The notes under the pieces were generated by a model. That model saw only the letters and a list, made by a program, of their open reading frames with translations. It did no database searches and was not told the DNA's origin. From Echinometra lucunter (taxonomy: Eukaryota; Echinodermata; Echinoidea; Camarodonta; Echinometridae), in NCBI GenBank assembly GCA_029962745.1, contig CM057171.1, forward strand, positions 19,741,034-19,805,033: a DNA stretch of 64,000 bases, read 5' to 3'. Below, in pieces: positions 10,499 to 19,961 of this stretch; the stretch's first letter is position 1, and the number at the start of each line of letters is the position of its first letter. A program made the translations under genes and the position numbers.

Positions 10499-11435
10499 GT
10501 TAGTATACAAATATTGACTGCTCATGAGGTGGATCTTGGAAATTATCACTCCTCAGGCTCCGCATACAAGGCCTTTTGTCATCCCCGAGGCCAAATGATA
10601 GAACGTACGCCCAAACCCTCTGATGCATGATAGATCGAGATGTGCCATGTCACGTGACATAGTTTTGACCAATCAGTGAATAAAAATCTATGTATCAAAT
10701 ATATGATACTTATTGCAGTAGGTGTTTAGTGCCCTGATATTCGTCTTCGTTATCATGGTTATCGAGCAAAATGATGTATTCCAGATTATTTTCAGCCAAT
10801 GAGGAAAAGAAAACGAGAGAGACTAACATGAAGAAAAAATGGGAGAAAAAAGAAGGAACTTGAACACAAAATGTAAGGGGAGGAAAAGAAAAGGGAAGTG
10901 TGTAAAATGGGAGAGAAGAAAAGAGAAAAGAAGGAGAAAACGTACCTCAAATCGAAAAATACGAGTAAAAAAAGGATTTACTGCACGGTTTAACTCTAAA
11001 AAACTGCAGTTATTATGGATATTGAGCTGTACTGCAAAAGGCCAAGAATAGTAAAATACTTCCCTAGACATGCTAGGGCTACTACGTCACCTTTAGTTAC
11101 GGATCACCTTGGATTTCACCAGGCACTGGTGGCGCTTTGGAGGAGTAGGGTATATTTACATGGTTTAGGGTTGGTTAGCTATTTACCTCAACCGATGATA
11201 CATTGCAAAATATATCTACCACTGTAGCGAACCTCCTTATTTGAATACACCGCTTGTTTTCAATACTTTCAGTACGCCTGGCAGGGAGAGACTGCATCGA
11301 AGAAACATTGAAAGGGCCTGTATTCATTAGGCGATGATCAGCAATTCACCTGGGAAGCTGTTTTTGCAAGATACAGGGAAACAATCCCACGGAGCTAACA
11401 TTTCTCCTTACAGCCTTTGCTTGTTTTCTATGCAG
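10499..11435 (+). other. Intron between exons h and i
   Basis: About 940 bases with a purine-rich stretch at 10800-10970 (GAAAAGAAGG-like repeats). No exon or defined mobile element was recognised. Confidence 0.6.
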
Positions 11436-11600
11436 GTATTCTACCTATCCTCTCCATGCTCCGGTCCGAGAAAGGTTGTTCTTCGAGGTAGCAGCGGCAG
11501 GATCTGTAGGAAGGCGTCGTTCTGTTTACCTGAGGAGCTGCATGGCTACCCCTTCCCCCAACCCTCACGATCGACTCTCATATCAGTTCGTCGAAAATGG
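11436..11600 (+). CDS. ZP gene exon i: first half of ZP-C
   Basis: The exon lies after acceptor CTATGCAG and before donor GTAGGC. It encodes YSTYPLHAPVRERLFFEVAA, then SVYLRSCMATPSPNPHDRLS and YQFVENG. R-L-F-F-E-V, L-x-S-C-x-A-T-P and the final ENG are the usual landmarks of ZP-C, where ENGCP normally follows. The exon ends in GG, so the next base should complete Gly. No following exon with the expected Cys-Pro was found in this window. Confidence 0.85.
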
Positions 11601-11841
11601 GTAGGCTGACTGATTTGAAAAAGTGTTAATAAATGAATAAAACGATATACATGTAACAACATGCAATTTTCGCCATTGCAGATAAGTTCTACCCTAGTTG
11701 TTTAATACAAATCTTGAAGAAGTGTGACTACGTTACAAAAAAGTCACTACTTATAGTTTCAATGACTCCGTACTAAAGTTTGAAAAGAAACCACAAGGTC
11801 ATATGAAATGCTTGTTTCTCTGAAATAATGATATATTTTAG

Positions 11842-11965
11842 ACCACCCTTTCTTCCATGAAGGTGCCCTGTGGACGAGACTGTAGAATTCGGGCCCGTCA
11901 GTCAGACTGCTATTCGGTTCTCCATCAAGTCATTTGCGTTCCTCCATCACTTCCTGAGCGATTCG
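11842..11965 (+). CDS. Doubtful exon after the ZP exons
   Basis: Between a TTTTAG acceptor and a GGTAAGA donor the frame reads TTLSSMKVPCGRDCRIRARQ and SDCYSVLHQVICVPPSLPER, with several cysteines. Its phase 0 start does not fit the phase 2 end of the preceding ZP exon, and the Cys-Pro block of ZP-C is missing. It could be a real exon preceded by an exon not recognised here, a decayed exon, or chance. A degraded second copy of part of it lies near 12430-12510. Confidence 0.25.
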
Positions 11966-13315
11966 GTAAGACATGCCTGAGTCAATTTTGCGTTACCCAG
12001 TCTAGAAAGCATAACAATTAGTATAGCAGGTTTTGAAATTTTGAAAAAGGAGGCCAAATAGTACTATATGACTTTTTTAAGTAATGGGAAGGAGAATATG
12101 GCAATTTTCATGGAAGGATGAGTAATAGTTTACCACGATACTCTATGTTTAAGTCTAGATGGAAGCATGATTATGTAAGCATCCCAGGGTCATTTTGTAG
12201 CTCCTATAATTACCAGGATCATTGTTTTAAGTGAAAACCAAACCCCAACCTACAATGTGTTAACAGTCTATGGACATGATGGATGTGCGTGGTTAGTCAT
12301 CAAAATACTATAGCACAACCTAGGGAGTTCAAATCAGTGCATGCCTGTTGCGGTTTCGGAGTTTTGGACTATGGTCCAATGTTGGACTTCATCCACCGAG
12401 GTGGAAATTTAATAAGTTTACGAGACTTCTTCGGATTCACGACCACCTTGTTATTCGGTTCTCCATTGACGTGACTTGCGTTCTCCAGTGATGTTTATTG
12501 AAGATTCTGTCCAGGTTGAATGTGACAAAATACCTTGTTAGTCCTACCGTCTTTATTGGTTGTTTTGGTTTCATCGGTTGCATTGTGTTGCATACCATAT
12601 TCTAGATCATGTTCCATTGTGACGTCCGGATCATGAAGACTAAAGACCTTCCACAGTGCCAAGCAAAAAGGCGCCGAAGATCTGCCGACCCGGGAATCAT
12701 GGATGGCCAGTGGAAAGTTACGGAGTAGTAAAGGAGGTGAAGCTATTTGCATGATAAGAATAAAATAAAATGGTTACAGTCATTATTTTCCCATGTAGTT
12801 GTTAACCACTGAAATCCTGAAGAAAATGTTATGTACCAGCTTACAGTGCACTCGTCACTACCCCTCCCTTGCGCATTCTCTATAGGCCTATTTAGGAAAT
12901 ATTAAAACAATTTTAAACCAACGTGGCGTCAGCATGGTAATGTCTTTATTTCATAAATGTGTTGAGTTTCAACCGTTTTTAATATGCATTGAAATTTATT
13001 CGGGGAATAGGGTGTAGATGGAAGGATTAAAGCTTACTTGCAATTATGACATGATTAGAATTAAGAAGTACTGTTTGCACGCACTTCAAAAAAAAAAAAA
13101 TAACATGGGGCGTGTATAACAAACATTCTTAGCTTTTTTTTCCATAGACACTCCTCTCGTAGGTTTCTTTTTAATCATTAAAATATTCTTATTTGGAACT
13201 GGTTATGATTACTGCCTACCAATGTAGAAAGTTTACTGGTCAGTCAGATTTGGATTTTTTTTTTTTCATTTTCGAATTGTAGGGTCTAATGCTCTTTCTT
13301 TCCTTTTTTTTTCAG

Positions 13316-13384
13316 GTTTTGGTTGCCGCAGTTCTCGGCTTTTCCTTATTACGTTCATCCATATCCTGGGTACATATCAGTTTA
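13316..13384 (+). CDS. Candidate hydrophobic (possibly transmembrane) exon
   Basis: After a strong polypyrimidine tract and TTTCAG acceptor the frame reads VLVAAVLGFSLLRSSISWVH. A C-terminal membrane segment would be expected for a ZP protein. There is no clear donor or nearby conserved context, the hydrophobic run is short (about 12 residues) before Arg, and a MITE follows 26 bases later. It is offered only as a candidate. Confidence 0.2.
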
Positions 13385-13409
13385 AGGATGTTAAAGATAA
13401 ACCTGAGCT

Positions 13410-13573
13410 CTGGGGAGCGTTTCATGAAAGGACTTGTCGGATTTAACATCCGACAAAGTCTGTTTTATCCGACAGTTGCCACAGTAAAAATGCTTCTCAG
13501 CCAAACAAAGTCAAGGAAAGATGTCAGATCTGACAACTGTCAGACAACAAATGTTGATGAAACGTTCCCCCGG
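13410..13573. mobile_element. MITE of the GGGGAGCGTTTCAT family (copy 1 of 5)
   Basis: The ends GGGGAGCGTTTCATGAAAGG and ATGAAACGTTCCCC are inverted. The interior contains ATCCGACAAAGTCTGTTTTA and a GATGTCAGATCTGACAACTG palindrome. Four more copies lie at 19361-19524, 32630-32792, 39870-39990 and 52062-52224; this one is outside the tandem duplication, showing that the family is dispersed. Confidence 0.85.
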
Positions 13574-13666
13574 TCACTTGATTACAATGTAACAGGACTT
13601 GTTTTAGAACAGTTGGGAAAGGTTGTTATTCCACTGCCTACGGGAACCGGGTGCCCCCTGTATTAA

Positions 13667-14383
13667 CCCTCAAACATCGGGGGGGGGGGGGGGGGGCATT
13701 ATGCCCCTCCTGTCGATTTTTTTACGGTACTTCGTAACAACTCAATATTTCGATTTGAGTTTCCATGAGTTTTTTTTCTTCTGATCCTTCCCGCACGTAT
13801 TGAGACCAATTTGTGACGTCCGAGCATGCAGTTCAGAAATTACGAATAATTTTATACATGCACGTCGTACTCAAAATTACTCAAAAACATGATTTCATGT
13901 ACAATTTCAATACATTCAATTTACTGATTAAAAGCAATTAATTTTATACTGTTTATGATCGTAATAGCGTCGCCGACAAGCTTCATTTAAAAAAAAAACC
14001 AATAAAAACAAAAAGTCGAAAAAACAGAGAAATTCATAAGAAATTTTGACAACTCATTTTTTTATTTTAGGAATTTATGAGGATGTTATGAGAGAAATTT
14101 GTAAAACAAAACAAATATCGTCATTGCTGTAGCTTTATTCAGTGCAAAATAGCCAAAGTTAGGATTTCTCGCATAAATTAGCTTAAATTAATTAATATAA
14201 AAGAAAAACGATAAGGTTTAGTAAAATTTAGCCATACAGCCTTGAGATTACATAATTCTCTACCGTCATGCAAATTTTCGTGGCAATCGGGCGATCAACG
14301 GCCGAGATTTTAGGGGAGCCATAATTCCCCCCCCCCCCCCCTCCCGGTCGTAACAAGACCAAAAATATCCCGGTTCTTTGGGG
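13667..14383. mobile_element. piggyBac-like MITE, TTAA target duplication
   Basis: TTAA at 13663-13666 and TTAA at 14384-14387 flank an element starting CCCTCAAACATCGGGGG and ending GGTTCTTTGGGG. The two ends are inverted repeats of one another, each with a long G/C homopolymer. TTAA duplication and CCC...GGG termini are the signature of piggyBac-type transposition. The 717-bp interior codes for nothing recognisable, so the copy would depend on a transposase elsewhere. Confidence 0.7.
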
Positions 14384-15411
14384 TTAAGTGTTTGGAATTT
14401 GAAGTAGGAAAGGAAAATATATCAACTCAGTGTTCTTGAAAGACAGAAGCACTGCAAACAGAAATGGGTATGGGACTACACATGAATGTTCGACTCGAAG
14501 CTGTTTCTTGTCATCTAAATTTTATATGAAGGTATTGGAAGTGCAGTGCTTTTCAGGCTACACTCCTCAAATAATATTTTACCAACCCGACATACATAAA
14601 AGACTATCAAAGAAAGCTCACGAATTATTTTTCCCCATCTCTCAGAACTCAGGCTAATCTTTAACATGATTAATGTCCTATGACGTCACGTGAATTGCAT
14701 AGTAACCCATGCAAAATAACAGGATAATGAGGAACTGGCCAGAACATCAGAAACCTTTACTCGGACATCGAAAAAGACGACGAATTTAGAAAGGGAAAAC
14801 TCTTCTTAGTGTAATACAGATTTGATGATGCATTTATTCTTTTATCCATTTTTGTAGTATCTACGTTCGAAAAAACTTTGACTAGTTGTTATTAAAGATC
14901 ATCTTCCATGATCGTTTATTAATGATATGAAGCAATATAATATTGCTCCATGAATATTACAATGGCGGATTCAGGGCGGCAAGGGGCGCGTGCCCTTCCT
15001 TATTCTTTTTCAACCCGCTCGGCTGCTTTAATTGAAATCAGCTCCGTCTCATATATGGCGCCACAGCAAATGAAATACCGCACAATTTAGCGCGGCTGCC
15101 ATAATGATAACTGTGCACCGCTCTTCCCTGCGCCCCCACTGTTTTTAAACCCTGAATCCGGCTACTGTTGTTTATTGTTACTACTATCATTATTGCTATC
15201 ATCATTATATTCTTCTCAATCACCATCATCATTATTTTGTCTAGCTACTCGGGTACGTGTAACTATGCTTAAACTTGTACAAAACACCTGTAGGAAAAAA
15301 AACCCAACGATTTTGTGTAGGGCTACAACGTATAAAGTTAAAACCTGGAGTTCTGTCTGTACCAACGGCTAAGAAGTTAGGACAATGTTGAGGATAAAGT
15401 TAAACTCGATG

Positions 15412-16287
15412 TACACTGTAAAAAAAGTTGGGCAGGTGTCACTGGGCAAATCAAAATTGGGCAAATTTTTCTTAATAAATGGGTTATTTCTACCCAAATA
15501 TTTACTACATGCAATTGCCTAATGAAATATAAAAATTGGTTGGGTAAATGGTACTGGGGAAATTATTGTTGGGTAATTTTGTCCTACAACTGGGTTATTT
15601 TCTCCCAATCATTTACTACGTATATAAACCCAATAAAAACTTTGTAAGACATTACAGGGCAGTTTAAGGGTGGCCTTTTCCTTGTTGCAATCTGATGAAT
15701 TTCCCCCAACTATTTTTTACCCAGTTTTACCCAGTGGAAAAAATAGAATTAAACTTGGACACTTTTTCAACATTTGGGCTATTTTGCAATCGGGGAGTAA
15801 GGCTAATCCTGGGCCCCGTAACACAAAGATTTGCAATCAATCGCACAGTTGTAACAGCCAATCAAGACCATTGTTTCACATGCATTTCGTTCAAGAAGAT
15901 GACCCTGGACCAATCAGAAGGGTTGTTTTGAATTTGCGATTGATCGCAGACCTTTGTGTTACGGGCCCCAGGTTTTGAGTTTATCATTATTAGAAGACCT
16001 TTCCCTCTCAGCGATCTCTCGCTGGCGCAATAAGTAGCGCGTAGGTCTTGAGAATGCTATGTCATGGCACGTATTGGTTCGAGGCATGGTCCTCTGACAT
16101 GGTAAGTCAAGAATTTTTGACTGGGTAAAATCTTGTTGGATAAAAATTTGGGTGTATTATTTTTTAACCAATACTGAGTAAATCATGCAAAATGCGTTTT
16201 TGTTACCCAATTATTGGTCGGACACAAAATTATCCTCATATTAGATAAAATTTGGGAAATTTTTTGCCCAATATTTTTTAGAGTGTA
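15412..16287. mobile_element. TACACTGTAAAAAA-ended MITE carrying a nested MITE
   Basis: The left end TACACTGTAAAAAAAGTTGGG and the right end CCCAATATTTTTTAGAGTGTA form imperfect inverted repeats, and both arms are rich in TGGG/CCCA words (TTGGGTAAAT, CTACCCAAAT). A second element at 15808-15972 is inserted inside. Confidence 0.75.
15808..15972. mobile_element. Nested MITE with GGGCCCCGTAACACAAAG ends
   Basis: The ends CCTGGGCCCCGTAACACAAA and TTTGTGTTACGGGCCCCAGG are perfect inverted repeats, and pairing continues with few mismatches through GCAATCAATCGC / GCGATTGATCGC. Length is 165 bp with no coding capacity. It lies inside the 15412-16287 element and so is younger. Confidence 0.9.
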
Positions 16288-17484
16288 TGGAACCCAACTC
16301 ATCTTTTGCTTTAAGGTGTACGACAGTCGGTCTTCAGGCACGTTACGTTTATTCAGAGTGCTATTAACTCGGAATATATTCTTAAAGTGGTAATGTTTGA
16401 AGCTCATATTTCAAATATAGTATCATGAAATGGAACCCCCTAACATCATTGAGATCTGCTGGACGACATTTTACCGTTTCTGTAGGCCCTATAAATAACT
16501 ACTCGTCAGATACATTTGCTTTTATTTGACGTAAAGAAATCGCTTTTCGCACCTCAATTGTTGTTTCATTATATCCTCTTATAATTTTGTGAGACTTTCG
16601 TAAGAATTCTATTAGAACTATTAATAGAATTTGAATGTATAAAAGTTGAGTGTAAAGATGACTTTACAGTAGATAAATGAAGCCTTTTTGTGTCAAACGC
16701 ATAGAGACACACCGTATAAAAGCATTATTCATCATTATTTGTATTATTTTAGATCGTAAGTAGCCAGATGAAAGCCAAAATTCATATAAATATTACAAGA
16801 AATAAAAAAGAAGAGGCTGTAAAGATTTTTTCTCAAGGTGAATACCAAAGAAATGATAGGCGAAAGATAATTTTGTTCTCATGTCAGCGACGTTTAATTA
16901 CACAGTGTCCGCACATGTGTAAGACTAATGAAGGTTCTCTTTAGGTATTTAGCCCTTAGTCAACCTAAAGCATGGGTAATCACATTGATGCAATCAGTAT
17001 GAAGATGTATGTTTCACAATGTTGATATAAAAACCAACAAAATCAATTATCAGTTATCAATTGTCAAAGTGTACTATTAACAATACCCAAATGATAGTGT
17101 TAAAGCAAATGGCGGCAAGTTCTGAATTGCTTGTACGCGGGTAATGCTTCGAAAAAAAAAGGTGCATCATATAAAAACTGTTTTTCTAATCTCTCCAATA
17201 AATCTTAACGCAGGTCATTTCAGTTGCAAAGTAATTCAATTTCTTTTATTCAATAATTGAATAGAAGCTTTCACGATACCGTGGTTTTTTAAAGATGATA
17301 TACAAAGAAATCTGACAAGCTTGCAGTATTTCAGCCATGGGAAAAAATGTTCACGCTAGACGTGAGGTTCCAGATTCTACAGCTTGCCCATTTCGAAGAA
17401 TATTTTAATCAATTATTGCATTATGATACTCTCTGATTAGAATGGTTTAATGGCAGTAGGTTTATATATGATAGAAGAAAATAA

Positions 17485-17652
17485 TACACTCTCTTAAAAA
17501 TCATTCGGTTGGTTCAAATATGAACCGACCAACTGTTGATCGAAAAAAAAATCCCATGTGTTTTACATACATTTTCTTTTTAATTGTCCAACAGTTGCTC
17601 GGTTCATATTTTAACCAACTTAATAATTCCTAATAATTCTTCTGAGAGTGTA
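17485..17652. mobile_element. Short MITE with TACACTCT ends
   Basis: Inverted ends TACACTCTCTTAAAAATCAT and CTTCTGAGAGTGTA are present, and internal inverted words GGTTGGTTCAAATATGAACC and GGTTCATATTTTAACC complete the hairpin. 168 bp, non-coding. Confidence 0.8.
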
Positions 17653-18384
17653 TATACAACGTATACAAACAATTTTTGCGACCCTTTTCTCAGTCTTTGC
17701 GAAAAAAATTCCAAAAGAAGAATAGCTCATAGGAACTTAGAGAGTACGCTTTAATTTTTCCTCTTTTTTTCCTTTTTTTTTCATTTCTTTTATCCTTTTT
17801 TTCATTATGGATGTATGTTTATTTTAGCATTAGTCCCCTGAAACAATTACACACACACAAAAGATCTTGACTCACAGAGCTCCGATAATTTTTTTTTTCA
17901 AAAGAGATGAAAGAAACTGTTCCTTTCAAGTACTATCTTTAACCCATAGCAGTACAGAGCTTTCTTGAGGTCTAAATTAATCATCTTCAATCCTCAAATT
18001 GGCAATAAAAAATATTTTTCCACGATTACATAGTTTGAAAGAAATAAATATGGATATAACATAAACCAAAATGAAATATAATTGTAAAATTTAATCAGAA
18101 ATTGCCAATTTGAACATGGAAATAGTGATTATGTATTATTCACTGCGTTGCCAATTTAAAGAGTTTAATGATTAGTAACAGTTAAACCGCTCTAATTCGA
18201 GAACGCCACACAATACGGCGATGGGAATGGGCTCAACTTTTTCAGTGCATTTTTCTCTTTCTGCTCATGTATGATTTGTACTCCCCAACATTCTGGACCA
18301 ACAGATACTGCAAAAGCGTCTCCTAAAAGTGACACTGTACCTCTATGGGTTAACATTGTGTTAAGATTTGTCCCCTCCAGGATA

Positions 18385-18810
18385 TTTATGTAAGATTTTA
18401 ATTTCATGTATATTGGTGATTCGCAGTGGCATTGTATGTCAAAAAAGTGTTAACTTCAGTATTTTGAAAAATTGATAAGAGCTTTGAAACTTTTTAGACT
18501 ATAGCCTTTTCAATAAAGAATTTGGTGAATGGTTTTTGTTTTCCTTGAAGATAGTGGAGTCATTATCATTATCATGATTATGTAAAAGTATTCTATTTAT
18601 GTAAGATTTTAATTTCATGTATATGTAATTCGCAGTGGCATTGTATGTAAAAGAAGTATTAACTTTTTTTCTAATTCAGTATAAAAATGAAAAGAGCTTT
18701 GAAACTTTTTAAGTAAGCCTTTAACAAATAACCTTTTCAATAAATAGTTTGGTGACTGGTTTATCCTTGCAGATATCGGAGTCATTATTATGATTTTCAG
18801 TCATTTTCAC
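18385..18810 (+). repeat. Two direct ~200 bp repeats with AATAAA motifs (copy A)
   Basis: TATGTAAGATTTTAATTTCA occurs at about 18388 and again at about 18599. Each is followed by GATTCGCAGTGGCATTGTATGT-like sequence, AAGAGCTTTGAAACTTTTTA and CCTTTTCAATAAA. The paired AATAAA signals followed by GT/T-rich sequence look like a duplicated 3' untranslated end, but no upstream exon was identified. The same pair recurs in copy B at about 38855-39260. Confidence 0.7.
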
Positions 18811-19360
18811 TGTACATCTGATGAACTTTAAAAGTGATTTACTATTTATATCTTGGTGTTCAAGAGAGAGAAACGGAGATGGAGAGTGTTTATAACACCG
18901 TCAGAACCAATCAATTCGAGCGTATGTATTTGTTTCTTCGGGGGTCGGTGTAACTGGGGTATTACAAAAAAATTGACAAAGGGATATGAACCCCCCCTCC
19001 AAAAAAAAAAAAAAAAAAAAAAAGAGGGGAAATAATGATAATAAAATGAAATAAATTAATGACTGAAATAAAATAAGGAATAAATATTGTATATGAAAAA
19101 ATATCTGAATTAATAACAAAAATGATAATAGTAACAATTTTAAACTTTTTGGCTAGAGGTGAAAAATTATATATAAATACATTAACATTAAATAGATAAA
19201 TAAATATCATATATAAGTAATCAAAAATATGAAATATAAAATAACAAAATGACATTAACGATAAGAGTGACGAATTAAACTAAAAAGATTTTGACTGGGG
19301 TGAACACCTTGCAGCAGAAAGAAGCTAGATAGAATAATGGCGATGTAGTGATGTGAAGAA

Positions 19361-19524
19361 CAGGGGAGCGTTTCATGATAGGACTTGTCGGATGTTTTAT
19401 CCGACAAAGTCTGTTTTATCCGACAGTTGCCATAGTAACGGTGCTTCTCAGCCAATCAAAATCAAGGAAAGATGTCAGATCTGACAACTTGTCAGACAAC
19501 AAATGTTGATGAAACGCTCCCCTG
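19361..19524. mobile_element. MITE of the GGGGAGCGTTTCAT family (copy 2, unit A)
   Basis: The inverted ends CAGGGGAGCGTTTCAT and ATGAAACGCTCCCCTG are perfect. The element lies about 40 bp upstream of the TATA-like motif of YWTD gene A. The matching copy in unit B (39870-39990) has lost about 44 internal bases. Confidence 0.88.
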
Positions 19525-19566
19525 GAAGGAGACCGGTGAGTGAGAAACAAAAAGAGAGGGTGAAGG

Positions 19567-19575
19567 TATAAAAGG
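19567..19575 (+). promoter_or_regulatory. Candidate TATA box of YWTD gene A
   Basis: TATAAAAGG lies 392 bp upstream of the ATG and is followed by GA-rich repeats (GAGAGT units at about 19600-19630). A start site about 30 bp downstream would leave a ~360-nt leader. The matching site in copy B reads TATAAGAGG. Promoter function is inferred only from motif and position. Confidence 0.35.
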
Positions 19576-19598
19576 GCTGAGGGAACGATGAAGATGGA

Positions 19599-19630
<32 letters not shown>

Positions 19631-19958
19631 AAGAGGACAAGAAAAAGAGTGAGAACATGGAATGTGCAGAGAAAAGTTACATTTCCCTGGAATGTGTGTG
19701 CGAGTTTGCGTGCTTGATTTCCCTGCTTGAGGGGAGCGAGAGAGAAATAGAGTATCGACTGTGATGCTGAATTTGCGAATCGCACATTCCTCTCCGTGCG
19801 ACTCCGATACCCATAAACACTCTCCTCATTACGGAAATTCTGCCAACATACTGAATATCCCCTACACGGGAACACCGTGCAACATTTTGCGTTTTGCTGT
19901 CTTCTCATCTGAAGTGTAGCTCCAACCAGATCGAGAAAAAAAAGGCAAAGGCTTCGAA

Positions 19959-19961
19959 ATG
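19959..19961 (+). CDS. YWTD gene A exon 1: start codon at the exon end
   Basis: The exon ends CTTCGAAATG followed directly by donor GTAAGC, so the coding part of exon 1 is only the ATG. The leader extends upstream by an unknown length. This start was chosen because ATG plus exon 2 gives a signal peptide in phase with the propeller exons, and the same arrangement is kept in copy B. Confidence 0.75.

Larger units (their letters stand above)
2143..11600 (+). other. Gene model: ZP-domain extracellular protein, nine exons, open at both ends
   Basis: Nine exons (2143-2246, 3734-4002, 4579-4743, 5632-5672, 6513-6613, 7825-8080, 9161-9372, 10242-10498, 11436-11600) join in one uninterrupted frame of 522 full codons. 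Each has AG/GT borders and phases that match. Order of the product: a cysteine-containing acidic module starting SDADGDTVRCRW; a beta-rich module with PLSRVPFQF, a YYVTVTWTP strand and a MHCIDLYV strand; a linker module with FPSEGLQIDF and IRFLHASDGS; then a ZP domain from ECYGTYMQIYIPK to SYQFVENG. ZP domains polymerise secreted or membrane proteins into extracellular matrices and egg coats. From memory, similarly ordered uncharacterised ZP proteins occur in amphioxus and echinoderms. The signal peptide, the second half of ZP-C and the C-terminal anchor were not found. The gene starts outside the window. Confidence 0.85.
11601..18344 (+). other. Region between the ZP gene exons and the tandem duplication
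   Basis: No secure exon is seen in these 6.7 kb. Content recognised: a doubtful exon (11842-11965) and a degraded copy of part of it; a candidate hydrophobic exon (13316 onward); a TTTCAT-type MITE (13410-13573); a TTAA-flanked foldback (13667-14383); nested MITEs (15412-16287); and a TACACTCT-ended MITE (17485-17652). The 3' end of the ZP gene could lie here unrecognised. Confidence 0.5.

Noticed and set aside
19492..19908. Minus-strand 138-residue frame rich in His-Ser repeats, also present at 39958-40443
   Set aside because: It is the antisense of GAGAGT repeats and the leader/MITE of the YWTD genes, and has no family features.
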